This document shows, piece after piece, positions 34,048 through 47,226 of a DNA stretch of 64,000 nt. The DNA is from Pyrenula massariospora (taxonomy: Eukaryota; Ascomycota; Eurotiomycetes; Pyrenulales; Pyrenulaceae). A program made the position numbers and the translations under genes. Within the stretch, counting starts at the first letter, position 1. Every line of letters begins with the position of its first letter. The stretch lies in contig JAGFMI010000005.1 of the NCBI GenBank assembly GCA_021030905.1, positions 248,001 to 312,000 of the forward strand. Reading direction: 5' to 3'. The notes beneath the pieces are model-generated. The model made no database searches. It saw only the letters and a list, made by a program, of their open reading frames with translations, and had not been told where the DNA came from.

Positions 34048-34197
34048 CGCTCCAGCCCGGAGTCGAACCGGGGTTCTCCAGCTCTCAGATAGACTGCCAG
34101 CAGTTCGTCCAGACCTGAGGACTCCTCCGCCCGCCGCCCTGTGTTGTAAGCACCGAGATCTTAAAGGCTGGTGTGATAACCACTCCACTACCGGAGC
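34048..34197 (-). tRNA. Intron-bearing tRNA with anticodon UUA (suppressor-type)
   Basis: The cloverleaf is complete. Acceptor GCTCCGG pairs with CTGGAGC over 7 positions, and the discriminator is G. The D-arm is GTGG/TCAC with loop AGTGGTTA; the anticodon stem CCAGC/GCTGG is perfect over 5 bp; the variable loop is AGAAC; the T-arm CCCGG/CCGGG has loop TTCGACT. Standard numbering gives C32, T33, TTA at 34-36 (34164..34162) and A37. An intron of ~77 nt (34160..34084) sits at the canonical site after position 37. UUA is complementary to the UAA stop codon and could wobble to UAG. All invariant positions inspected (U8, G18G19, U33, TTC of the T-loop) are present. It could be an active ochre suppressor, or a tRNA copy with a mutated anticodon that is no longer charged. 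Confidence 0.7.
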
Positions 34198-34766
34198 TGT
34201 CGTAATGTTAGAGGCAATTTGTTGATATTAGTAGTATCCTCATTCTGTGATCCGCATGTGGTGCTGACGTGAGTTCTGAAGAACATAATGTGCGAAATAG
34301 ATGAGGGTCCTTTGCATATAACGAGGAATTCATTGGAAAATCCTCTACGGCTTATGTTGAGACTGCTCGGGACTCCTTAATTAGGTGCTTTGCCTGCAGA
34401 TGATTTCTGAACGTCATCTTGGTATCGTGCTCTCTCAATAGTCTTGTGACCCCAAGATTCTTTGGTTTGTCACCTTAGACATATGTCTCAATTGAGCAAC
34501 GTGCTATGCGGGTATGGATACTGTTACGACAGTCTCTGAGTGGTAGCTCAATCAAATGCAACTCTAGGTACAGATGATGTCCCGAATACTGCAGCGAAGG
34601 ACTTGATTTGGGCTCGCTCTCCCTGCTCTCATCGGTGTCGAAGTCTAGGTGAACAACTCAATTCAAGAGCATCAAGTTCATGCGACCTTTGCAAGTACCT
34701 TTCGAGGCCCGTTGATATTCTAGGCACAAAGGTAAACGATTCAAAAAAGAGTGTATGAATCTCGCC

Positions 34767-34840
34767 CAGGAATCGCACCCAGATATACACCTGAACTTGC
34801 AGAATGGATAGCTATGTGTTGACCATTACGCCAATGAGGC
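34767..34840 (-). tRNA. Degenerate tRNA-like sequence
   Basis: On the minus strand an A-box-like TGGCGTAATGGTCA and a B-box-like GGTGCGATTCC lie at tRNA spacing, and GCCTCAT...GCGAGAT could be the acceptor ends. Acceptor pairing is poor (about three Watson-Crick pairs), the D-stem has a mismatch, and no anticodon stem forms. I read it as a tRNA relic. Confidence 0.3.
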
Positions 34841-37800
34841 TTCGCATTCTCATTGCAGGACATTTACATGTAGATGCTTAGCCTGGTAGGTATCAGTATA
34901 GCACACCCTCCTCGCGATGGGCCAGACCAGCATTGGTTGCAGTGAATGTATACCGTAGCTAGAAGACGATGAATCCATGCCTCCAATTTGAGAGCTATTA
35001 CACCGTAGAGGCATAATGGCTACAAAATTGTGGTGCTGCGGAGATAGGTGGTGAGGGTGTTCTCCGGCGCTCGGGAAGCCGCAGAGTTCACGCACGAAGC
35101 CGTCTGCGCGACTCTTTCAGATGGCTGGTTGAAGCAACGACATCCTTTCAAAATGACGATGTCACATTTTTACGAGCTCATGATCCTCATTCTGCTCTGT
35201 TGAGGCTCTTGATGCGTCGTGAGGCTTCTTCATTGTCTTTCGCATTTCGACAGAGCCTAACGTTCTCCGCCCCACCAGTTATCGGATTTCGGAGCAGCTT
35301 CGCACTCCTATCGATGCACATTGCCGCCCATTAATCGAAGACTGTCCTCAACAGATCAGAAGTTACGACGAATCGCGAAAGAGACCGCTCATGGGACAGA
35401 TGTGCTTGCCAGCGAACCTCTTTCGCAGCAGACTTCGAGCCAAGAACGGTAACAGAAGTAAGCTTAAGGCCCAAGAAGTATCTCATCCTTGCCATCGACA
35501 TGAACCTTGACTGTTTTGAGACATAGAGCAGTCGTAGGATCTCCACTGCAGGGTATATCGAGCCGTGTGGGTCACATTCGGCGCTCTTCTGGGGAACCGC
35601 GGTATAAAGCAAGCCTCGAGAAAAATGGACAGCATCCGCATGCTATTGATTGTCGACTCAGATGGTCATTTGGGTTCTTCAGATCATAAAGCGCTAGGCC
35701 CTACAGATTTCCTTACGGCGCCGGCTACTTCTTTTCGATACTGTCGGACCTGATGGCTTGCGAGAAAATACCACAAAGGGCGACAGCAGCACACAAGAGA
35801 GGGAACTACAATGCAGTCATAGCTCCACCCAGATTCTACGCCGATAGTTCAAAAGTGTGAAACTTTGACTATGAACAAGCGTAGAAGAGAAGCGCCAAGT
35901 TCCGATGAACACGATCGGTTGGAGAGCAGAAGTTGAAGAGACTCCAAGACTCAAGGAAAAATAGTCATTCGAAATGAAGCTCTATTCGTCGAGACGAGCA
36001 GCATCTTTGGCGTCTTTCCACGACCTTAAAGATGGCCAGTTGAGTGAGGAACCGTTACGTGGCACAGATCCTAGCCGAGAGATGCACAAGGAGGAAGATC
36101 AGTCGTGGCGCAGAAGACAGGGATCCCCAAAGGCATAAGACAAGGCGGAGCTTTTGCATGGTCGTCTCGGAGGCGAGAATTGGGACCGCGCGAGAAATAA
36201 TCCTGGACAAGATGCTCTAGCATGGGCTCTAGCATGGGCTCCAGCTTTGAGTATTTCGCTCGGGTTGCGCTATTGATTTCGAGAGCGACTGCGGCACCAT
36301 CCTAGCCACGATGACCAAGTTGAGACATCACCCTTGTGGAGTCGGCTTAGACTTTATAAAAGACTAATCATTTGCCGATAGCATTCAAAAGATTTCAAAA
36401 CGAGACAAGCGAGGAGATGAGCTATTGATACTGCAAAAGGTTGGCCACAGCCATGTAATAAGCCAAGATCAGGTCCACCCAGGTCGGTGAAATTTCTGAC
36501 GATAGGTCGATACGGCGCTGTGGCAAAATTCCGTTCTCCGTCATCGAGCTAGCATTCGACAAGTTTTAGAAACAGATGCGTCATACTTCTTGTTGACAAT
36601 TGATCGTTGCTTGTTTCTTGAAAGATGAATGTAGGAAGACTGCTAATGTTCTAAGTCTAGGCGTTGGCCCGGTAGGGCCATTTGCTTGTGGCAAGAATTG
36701 TGAACGGTCAGCGCAGTACCCTCTTATGACTGTTTTATGGGAAGGTCCGAGCATCTCATCGGTCACAGTGAGCACAGAGATAAGATCCGAAAAACTGCAT
36801 CATCAACCACACTTCGTCAAGAAATCGTATTGCTGTTGTGTGCAATGAGCTGCAGCGCAGCGATATGATGTACGACGCTCACTCGAGGGACGACTTTGCT
36901 TGCGCAGGCACGTTCCAAACACATACTCCTTGCGCTCAAACGCAGGAAAGCGGATTTGAGGGAAGACCTGGCGGGAATTCCATGGATAGTGGTAAGAAAA
37001 GGCTCTAGGACAGTTGCATAACACGTTGGAGAGAGCTCGGTCGATCAGCGCAACTCCGAAACGTACTCTTAAAGCGAGAGGAGGTGCCTGCCCATCCCAA
37101 TTGCTCGCTGGCAAGACAAAGGCATCGGAATTGAAGAGAAATAATTCCATGGTGCCTCGAAAAGCCGTCGAGAATCAAAGCACGTTCCACGGATGCTTAG
37201 GATCAATGAGTCCAGCCAAATCACCAAATTTTGAGCAAATCTGCACCATATGCACTTGAACGGACCTTCTGAGAGAATGCATACGCAAAAGATCGGGAGT
37301 AATCCTTCTGCTCTGTGTCGACAACGTTGTTCATAGAGAATGTGCGGCAGAATCCAAGTCTACCTTCCACATTGAGCAAGACGTTCCGGCCTAGGCTGTT
37401 CACGTGAACATTGCGGTAGGCTCCGGCGAAGTCTTCGACAAGCTAAGACCTCTTTGACACAACTATTGGTTGGCAAAACAATCGCAAAACTTTTGTCGGA
37501 TATTCTGTTCGTTTGAGGCATCCTGGTCATTGCTATTACCGATGATATTTCTTAAAATATACAAGGGGGACCACGAGAAGTGTCCAGAAGACGTTGACAT
37601 CCAACTATATCCACTGGCTTTCACGGCTCGAGGACTGGATAATGTCAACATGATTCATCTCATTAATCATCATCTTTTGGCGAAATTCCGGATCCGGTTT
37701 GGTTTGGATCGGGCGAGCTGATCTGAGGAAGTTGCTGTCGCAGGAAATTTCTAACCGATCACGGAAAGCCACGCTCAGACCGTGGTAATGAATTAGAAAC

Positions 37801-40003
37801 GGGACGACCTCAAATTTTGTCGGCGTTTCTCTGATGGGTCGCAGAGATACCAAGACCCTTTATCGGGTCAACTGTCAGGATGTCCCAATGTAAATCTTAA
37901 TACCGCCTCTGGTGGCATTTAAAGTCTCTCCTCAGGTGGCCGCAATCACCGGTCACTCCCAAAGCGCAGTGGTCCTTTCGATCCGGGATCCCAGATGTTG
38001 ACACATGTCCCCACCGAAACACTTCTTTCAAAGGGTTGAGATAAAATGCGGTGGCGCCTCCAAGGTCCCATCTATGGTCTGCTCTTGCACGACATTCCCG
38101 AAGGGCTACTTTCACGGTTTCGATCCATGCCATGGAAGCCGCCAACTAGATTAGGGTAGCATGACAAAAGGGAGCCTTGTTAGTCACTCCCAGACCCAAA
38201 TATCGGGGCTCCTCTTGGATGCCGTCATTGGCATTCCTTGCCTGATACTTGTTAAGATGCTGCATCAGATCCGTTTCTGGGAGTATTTCCATGCCCCGGC
38301 TAGTCTACACTCTGGCGGAGCACCTCTCCGAATACCTTACGCCTTCACCTGAGACGAAAGTCTTTACCCATCTTCCGATATAGCCATCGAACATAACGAT
38401 ACTATAACATAATGGATACCGTGGACGATTTCTCGTCTACAGATTAGGGGTAGCTGATGAAAAGCTCATGATTGAGATATCTTGAACGACGTAATAGTGG
38501 AAGCGACGCAGACGCAGGTTCGACATTATTCGAGTAGGGGTAGCCAATGTGGAATATCTTATGGAATGTCAGACAAGGTAGTCAGCTGAAGAGGAGCTGT
38601 GGTATGATGAAGCCACGAGAATTTTGAATATGGATCGGGCGATCGTGCATCGAGTGCAAAGCTTGACCGGATTAGATCTTTGATCGATGTCCATTAACGT
38701 CCTAGACGAGCAGGCTGCGTGGCCCGACGCTCTGAGCAACGCGACAAAACGTTTTCGTTCATGACAATGATCGGTAATCTAACTAGTAAGCTGGAAAAAA
38801 TTGTTGAAGGAGAGTGTATCTGCAGCTACAATGAGACATGGAAACGAGGTTCTTCAGTACCCAAAAGAGGGCCTTTAAGCAGACGAGAGTCCCTCTGTCG
38901 TGCTCATGGCGCACGGATGTGATTCAGGGGATGCTAGCTATCTCGGGTTGTAGAATTCAAGAAGCCCATTGTGTTGGAACTTGAATTCAGCTCTAGTCCT
39001 TTGAAAGCTTCATGATAGTCCCTAGGTTTCGTGGCGTGGCACAAATCTTCTCACATCGAACTGCGATACGTCAAAATCCAGCGAAAGAGGTCGTAAAATC
39101 GATGTGGAGAGCTCCTTTGCTGATGGGAAGAGTGATAAACTGTGAGAATTGATGCATTCGCTGTGATTTGTGTCTGACAGAGACCTCATCTCCGATCTTC
39201 TCACATTCAACGCAGATCTACCACTTTTTTTATGCGAGACATCATTACTGAATGCAATGATTGCCGATGACTTTGAGCTCATATCAACTAACGAGAGCTG
39301 AGAGGTGTTGTGCAGGACCAGAGTCGCTATTCTGCGGCAGACCGGGGGCCGATGTTCAGCTTTTCACAGCAATTGGTGGTGTGAGAACTGTGCAGTCACG
39401 CGCGCTTAGGAAGCCCAAGGCGATCTACCATAGGAGATCTTGGGATCTGATGACGGTGAGGCAGAGCCGCAGAAAGATCTCCTCCAAGGCAGAGTAGCAA
39501 AAGCCCACATGAACGTCCGTGGCAGTAAATCGATGATTATTTGTGGGATGGTCGGCAGCATAGACCTCCCATGTTCCACACGGGCCAGATTCCAGACAAG
39601 TCCGAGGCCAGATCTTCCCCACTTTCCCACACACCCACCTTTGAGCCTTTGCCCTTGCCGTCTTAGACTTGGTAGTAGCACCGGCTGGGCAGCCCCCATG
39701 CTTCACCGTCGTCGTATACGTTTGTGGAGAGTCCTATGCTGCTGCGAAGCAGCACTGCAGCCCAACAATCCATCGAAGCTTGGATCCTTCCCTTCTCTTA
39801 CACTGTTCGAAGACGTCCAGTAATTGCGGCCACTGGAATGGACTCTGCTGGTTTCCATGCTGCCATTCTGTGGCATGCGCGAAGCTAGAACCCGCGTCCA
39901 ACATTGACGCTACTCCGAACGGCCGCCACTGAGACACCTGCCTCGCAACGCGTCCAATATTCAACCCCAATCGCTGACTGGCGACTCCCGGCAAATTGGC
40001 GAT
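34841..40003. other. Gene-poor block, nothing supported
   Basis: Five kilobases without a frame that shows domain signals. The frames at 36803-37150 and 37897-38145 (-) are the most protein-like but have no recognisable family and no splice partners. A 12-bp unit (CTCTAGCATGGG) is duplicated at 36215-36238. The last 100 bases (from ~39910) are open in the frame of the adenylate cyclase N terminus and may belong to its first exon. Confidence 0.45.
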
Positions 40004-43000
40004 ATGGTCAAAAGGGAGCAAGGAACCCGAAATGGTAGCGAGAGCTCCGGGGCAGAGACGGTGAGGGGCGGATTTGGTGGATCATTTCGTAACCCAAATA
40101 TGAAGGTCAAGACTGGGAAACGAGAAAGGTGAGCAGAGTCTCATACACCCAAAGCCTTCACCACCGAGAAACTCGATGCGCTGTACTCGCCATATCGTGC
40201 ATTGTTCGCGTAGTGGAAGCCTCGAGTTCAAAACACCTAGATGGAGTGCGTAAAGAACCTACAGGACGCTGAAATTTCGTTTATATGCGTGACTCAGTGC
40301 ACAAGACTGTGCGAGACAGAGGCAACGACTCGAAACTGGGTTGCTCTTCGCATGTCTCGACAAATGGCTCCTATGCCGACCGATTCTCTTGAACGCACTT
40401 GCAAGAGCTAGTGTCTAATGTGTCTTAGACTTTGAGAAGAGGATCAAGGACTAATTCGCTGCTGTATAGGTCGGACAAAGAATCTCACTCGAATTTCCCG
40501 TCGAATGACCATGATCTTTTCTCCAAGTCCATGTTCCTTTCTTCCTCCCCAGAAGTCTCGCCAACTGATCAGAAGAATGCTGGCTTCAACAATCACCGGA
40601 AGGCGTTGGCCGTGCTGGGTGCTGACTCGAAATCGCAAGCCCCTGCTCGTAATCCCCCCTCTTCAGTTCAGACCAAGAGTCAGATAGCCCCGTGGGGAGA
40701 GCCACCATCTCGTCCTAGTATGCCTTCTCAGTCTTTCGGACATAGTTTTTACAACGAATCGTCGGAGAATATTGGTCAATTGTCGCCGTCTTTCAGGCCG
40801 GGCACGAGTAGGACAGGCACAAGCGAGTCGGCGTATGATGAGGACGCAAGAAGACCGTCGGTAGCTAGCAACAACACGGTTAGCAGTCAAGGTTCGAAAG
40901 CGAGTGCGGCTGGTCGGATACACAAGAACTTGAAAGGGTTCTTTGGCAACGAGTACGATGGAAATGATTTGAAGGTAGCTTCCGATCCAAGTGTCAACAC
41001 TCAAGGCTCCCAGCCAATGTCGAGGGAGAGCTCAAAGCAACGAAATCGGACGGACTCGATTAACACCAATCATACGGCCGATAGTAGCCTTCGACCCCCT
41101 TCGCCTAGTGGCAGGCCACACACACCGCTTCCGAGTAGCGACGTGACCCCTTGGATGTATCAGAATTTCAATGTGAGTTGTTCCAAATTCCTTCAATCCT
41201 GGGATATCTTCGGCTGGGCTTACCGTCGAACTTGTGTGGGACTGTTGCTTCCCTTTCAGAAATGCTTTTTATCAAGAAAACTTGAGAGCATTCCATAAGC
41301 CGTAGGGAAGCGGTAAACGAGGTTAAGGAGACTGTCTAAATGCAGCACAACTTTAGACAAGCTACCCGCGATGCATGCTCTCTTATGCCCTTCTTGATGG
41401 AAAGTGATTTGATAGAGTACCTTGATTTGTAATTTGAGTGAAGAAAGGAGATTGTGTCTTGTGGGAGATGAAGCGCGGAGTTATGTGTGACGTGCTGATG
41501 AATACATTATAGGATGTTTCTCAGTTCGGAGACGCCCCCGTACGAACAGCGCCTACAAGCGCGGACAGCAGTCGCTACAATACAGTTGCACCTTCTACGA
41601 ATCAAAAAGACCACAACCACATCATCATCACCGTGTTCTTCCTCATCTTCATCGGCATACACGAAGCAAAGAAGAAACCTCGAAGACCAAAGACCTGACC
41701 CCGACCTCATACCCCGCTAGGCCGACCACCAGTCGTGAGCATTCTCAAAATAATCAATCCTTTAGCAATGAAAATCCCTTTCCACCCCCTATGTCCTCCC
41801 AAGCAGCCAATCAGCGGCCAAGGGGGACTAGCCCAACTCCCAGCGGCCACAGCAACCATGAGAGAGACGGCAACCCAGACGGTCGCTCTGGCGGTAAACG
41901 CTTTCTCGATAAATTGCGGAGGCACAAAGGCCCACTGACCGACCTGAAGGGCCTCCCTGGGTCCAAAGCATCGCTCTCTGACAGCGGAAAGAGAGTCCCT
42001 CCCCCAGAACCATCTCCACGAAAGACTGGACGCGAAGCAAGCATTGCGACCTTCGATAGCGCATCGACCTTGAAACCATCAGATACCTTTAACCTCGAAA
42101 AATCAAGTACCCTCGCGTCAAAAGTCCCTGGGAAGTTTGGTCGACATCATAATAGGCGAAATCCTAGCTACGAGAGCAACACTACCGATAGAACCCGTCA
42201 AGGCTCGAATGCACAGGATGGCATGTTCAACCTGGACATGGACCTGGAAAACATGGAAGGCATTATCAGCAAGCCGACGGAACCAATGTCACCTCTCGAC
42301 GCGCCCTTTACAGGGATACCCGGGATGGACGAGACAAAGAGGAATCCGAGCCAAGATTCAGGCGCCGCTGGATCTTGGGATGCTCCAGACAGCTGGGCCG
42401 TGAAAAAAGCTGGTGACGACATAGTCGCAAGGTTGCCCGAAATTAGTGAGGACGGGCTGCCACAAAAAGAGGAGGATGATGGCACTCCGTATTGCATGCG
42501 AGTCTTTAGGGTTGATTCCACTTTCGCTACAGTCTCCTCCAGTATCAACTCTACCGTTGCCGATATTCTACAATTGCTGGCGAAGAAGTCGGTCCTGCAA
42601 GATGCTATCGAGAACTATCAGCTTGTGCTCAAAAAACACGATTTACAACGAGCATTGGATCTCGGCGAACGCCCCATAGCTATGCAAAAGAAGCTGCTAG
42701 AACAGATTGGCTACACGAACGTTGACAAGATTGATGAAGTCGGTCGGGAAGACAACAGCTATCTCTGTCGCTTCACATTCACTCAGACAAAGATGACGGG
42801 ATTTTACAGTCTTGAAAAGGATCCCGGCTTCAACAAGATGGCCAAATTTAGTCACGTTGACCTTCAGGGTCGCAGCCTGGTTACAATTCCCATCACATTA
42901 TACCAGAAAGCCTCAGAGATCATTTCACTCAACCTATCTCGCAACCTAGCCCTCGACGTTCCCAGGGACTTCATTCAAGCCTGCATAAACCTACGAGAAC

Positions 43001-46000
43001 TCAAATTCACGGGTTGCGAAGCGTGGCGATTACCTGCAAGCCTGAGTTGGGCAAGCAGATTAACTGTCATCGATATTTCCAATAACAGGCTTGAACAGCT
43101 AGAACATGCTGGGCTCGACAGATTGTCTGGCTTGGTGAGCATCAAGATGGCAAACAACAAACTATCACACCTCCCACCCTACTTTGGCAACTTCAAATTC
43201 CTCAGAAACCTAAACATGTCGTCAAATAACTTCAAGAACTTCCCCGATTTTCTGTGCGACCTCAAATCCTTGGTTGACCTTGATATAAGTTTCAATCAAA
43301 TCACAGAGCTGCCCAAAATCGACAAGCTTACCAATTTGGAAAGATTGTGGATGACCAACAACAATCTGACGGGTCCATTCCCAGAGAGCTTCAAGAAGCT
43401 CGTGAATCTCAAGGAAGTTGATGCCCGATTCAATGGGATTACGAATATTGAAAAGATCGCACTTCTACCTCGTCTTGAATTGTTACTCTTGGGTCATAAC
43501 AAGGTCGCAACTTTCAGCGGCTCGTTTGCCAAAGTTCGAATCCTCATCCTTGATCATTGCCCTATTACTCAGTTTGACCTTGACGCTCCTGTCCCTACTT
43601 TGACAACCTTGAACATCGCATCAGCAAAACTGGCCTTCATGAAAGACATCACATTCGACAATATGCCTAATTTGACCAAGCTGGTCCTCGACAAGAACCA
43701 TTTCACGAATCTGTCGACCCATCTGGGAAGATTAACGAAACTTGAGTATCTCAGTATAGCGAAGAATCCGTTGAACACTCTGCCAGCAACGCTCGGCAGC
43801 TTGAGCGAGCTGAGACATCTCAATTTGCGAGAATGTAATCTCAAAGCTCTGCCGCCGGAAACTTGGTATTGTGCAAAGTTGGAGTCGCTTAATTTATCCG
43901 TAAATGTTCTAGAGAGCTTTCCAAAGCCAGGTGCTGCTCCCCCACCCTCTGCAGCTGCAGCTCAGACTAATGGAGCTCCAACACCCACGTCGGCGACAAA
44001 TTCGTCTCCTAATTTCGAAGAATTAGGAAAGCTTGAGGATTTCGGCCAGAGAAGGCCTAGCAATGTCTCAGCAGGTTTATTAAGTGTTGGAAGCTCTCCA
44101 GTTGGGTCCCAAAGAAAAGGTTCAGTCGTCTCTTTGTATGGGTCAGGCGGCCGAAAGACGTCAGTGGTATCCAGGACTGGCACAGATGGGTCTTTAACGC
44201 CCGTTACACGGAAAGATTCAAACATCTCGGCAACACGCTTCAGTCAAACCTTTGCCGGGTCCCTCAAGCACCTCTATCTCGCAGATAATCGGCTAGATGA
44301 CGACGTTTATCGTGAACTTGTCATGCTCCCGGAGCTTCGTGTCCTTAATCTTTCTTATAATGAGCTCACTGACTTTCCCCAAGGCCTGCTACGGCGATGG
44401 ACGCAATTGACGGAGCTCTATATATCCGGAAACGAGCTGTCGTCACTGCCATCTGACGACCTAGAAGAGACGAGCAATTTGAGAGTGCTCCATATTAATG
44501 CGAACAAATTTCAAAATCTTCCGGCAGAACTATGCAAAGTCCATCGACTTGCTATTCTCGATGTTGGAAGCAATTCACTCAAGTACAACGTATCGAATTG
44601 GCCGTACGACTGGAACTGGAACTGGAATAAAAATCTCAAGTATCTCAACTTTTCCGGAAACAAGAGGCTAGAGATCAAGCCAAGTGCTTCGTACAACAGT
44701 GCACTAGCTGGCCAGAGTAAATCAGCCGATCTGACAAATTTCAATGGCTTAAACTTTCTGCGCATTTTGGGTTTAATGGACGTCACCCTGACTATCATGT
44801 CTAGTCTTGACCAGCATGAGGATAAGCGTGTAAGGACGTCTGCCTCACAAGCAGGGTCCATATTGTACGGCATGGCTGATTCATTAGGGAAACACGAGCA
44901 CCTATCTATGCTTGACATGTTTGTGCCAAATTTCCGTGGGGACAATAACGAGATATTAATTGGCCTTTTCGATGGGCAAGCCATGTCGTCCTCTGGGTCC
45001 AAGATCTCAAAATACTTGCAGGAAAATTTTCGCGTGACGTTTTCAGAAGAACTTCAAAGAGTACAGAGAGAAAATGATGAAGCTGAGAGGCTGGGTTCTG
45101 ATTTCAGGCTGTCCCCGGTCGATGCAATAAGACGAGCCTTCCTCGCCCTCAATAAGGATATTGCTAGTACTGCAAATCAAGCCATCGAATTGGGCGGTCG
45201 CCGTGACCAAGGCATGCCTCACCGAATCGGAAGTGTCGGTCAAGTTTTTACATCTGACGACTTGACCTCTGGTGCCACTGCAACAGTCATGTATGTTCAT
45301 CGTACGGACCTCTACGTCGCTAACGTTGGAGACGCGGAGGCAATGCTCATTCAGAACAACGCACAACACAGCTTCCTTACCCGGAAACATGACCCTGCCG
45401 ATCCTCAAGAGAGGGAACGGATCCGTGAAGCAGGTGGGTATGTTTCCCGTCATGGAAGGCTCAATGACATGTTGGAGGTCTCGCGTGCCTTCGGGTACTT
45501 CCCTATGATGCCCTGTGTTACTGCTAATCCAGACACCATGCATATATCCCTTACCGACAATGACGAGATGATTCTTCTTGCCTCCAGGGAATTCTGGGAT
45601 TATGTTACGCCGGACCTTGCGATCGATGTTGCTCGACAGGAAAAGAGTGACCTCATGATTGCTGCTCAGAAATGCCGTGATCTTGCGATTGCCTTTGGTG
45701 CCACCAACAAGATCATGGTTCAAATAATTGGGGTTAGTGACGTACGAAAACGTGGAAGTAGCCGCTTCCGAGGCACCAGCTTATCTCTCACTCCCTCCCA
45801 TGGTCAAGATGATACCATATTTCCGTCAAAGCGCGGTAGGCGAGCTCGTGACGGTCCAAGCGACTCGCGTCTTGCCCGTCTCGAAGAACCAGAAGCTCCC
45901 GTCGGCGAGGTTGCTATTGTTTTCACCGACATCAAGTCGTCGACAGCGATGTGGGAAATATTGCCTGTAGCAATGCGCTCGGCTATTCAGATGCACAACG

Positions 46001-47226
46001 ACTTGATGCGGCGGCAGCTGCGCCTCATTGGTGGCTTCGAAGTCAAGACTGAAGGCGACGCTTTCATGGTCTCGTTCCCGACCGTCACTTCAGCGCTACT
46101 TTGGTGCTTCTCTTGCCAATCGCACCTTCTCGAGCTCTCTTGGCCTTCCGAAATCCTCGACACCGTCCATTGCCAAGAAAGATTTGACTCGGATGGCAAC
46201 ACCATATATCGCGGCTTGAGTGTCCGCATGGGCATTCATTGGGGCGAACCTGTGTGCGAAAAAGATCCAATTACCCGACGGATGGACTACTTTGGCCCTA
46301 TGGTCAACCGCGCCAGCCGCATCAGCGCAGTCGCAGATGGCGGTCAGATAACTGTCTCAAGCGACTTCATTGAGGAGATTAGAAGGACGCTTGAGAACCA
46401 CGCTGATGATGGGCGCTCCGGTTCGACAGGGAGCGAAGAAACCATGCACGATGATGCTCTTAGCAACCAGATTCGTAAAGAGCTCAAGCAGCTCTCGTCT
46501 CAAGGGTTTGAGGTCAAGGATCTCGGCGAGAAGAAACTGAAGGGCCTTGAGAACCCGGAGTTCGTGTATCTCATGTACCCTGCCTCGTTGGCCGGACGAC
46601 TTGCCTTCATGGACCAGTCACCACCCGATGCTGACTCGGGTAGTGGGCAAGGGGCCTCAAATGAGCCAGGGCAGCTAAGCAAAAACTCAAAGCTGAGCAT
46701 TGACCCAGATTCGGTATGGGGCTTGTGGGATATCGCGTTGAGATTGGAAATGCTCTGCAGTGCTTTCGAGCAGGACCGGGAAGGGGTTAAGAGCCTCAAT
46801 CGCCCAGAGTTGAGTCTGCTCAGCAGGATGAAGAATCAAGGCGGGGAGATTACGGATGAATTCTTCATGAATTTGTTGGAGCATCAGGTTGTTAGGGTTG
46901 AGGTATGCTTTCCACACGTTTCTTTTTTCTACGTTGGATTTCACTGACCCACTTTTCACCCCCAAAAGAACTGCATAACAACCTTGCAAATCCGATCTCT
47001 TGTGTCACCCTTCAAGAAAGGTGATACTCTCGCCGAACACGCACAGCCCATCGGTGATGTCTTTGCCTCTGTCATGGCCGATATGGACGAATTTCTCAAG
47101 TGGAAGAGAACGGCTGGAGAAAGGGAGGCGAGGGAGAGACAGTACAGGGCTATGGAGCAGCATTTAGCGAGCCTAGAGGATGAGGAAGATGAGGATTACG
47201 ATGGTGAGGATGCACTGGGTGATTGA
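40004..47226 (+). CDS. Adenylate cyclase (Ras-associating, LRR, PP2C-like)
   Basis: Makes cAMP downstream of Ras and G-alpha at the plasma membrane. The likely first coding block starts at the ATG at 40004; a donor lies at 40129 (or 40062). Further exons: ~40437..41172, 41513 to the long exon ending 46902, and 46969..47226. In order: a Ser/Pro-rich N terminus; a Ras-association-like region (42475-42790); about 20 leucine-rich repeats (42830-44760) broken by a Ser-rich insert near 43930-44230; a PP2C-like domain (44860-45745, LIGLFDGQAM, GATATVMYVHR, VANVGDAEAML); the class III cyclase domain (45900-46580, IVFTDIKSSTAMWE, GGFEVKTEGDAFMVSF, DYFGPMVNRASRISA); and a C-terminal cap with an acidic end. 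The metal-binding FTDIKSS aspartate is present. The frame of exon 41513 breaks near 41606-41640 and continues one base out of register, so either a base is missing or splicing there is unusual. The 5' structure is provisional. Confidence 0.9.

Noticed and set aside
36215-36238. 12-bp direct duplication (CTCTAGCATGGG)
   Set aside because: Two copies only, with no flanking structure. Too little to call an element.
45043-45723. Minus-strand frame of 226 codons
   Set aside because: It is antisense to the PP2C-like and cyclase part of adenylate cyclase, so an expected shadow of a long coding exon.
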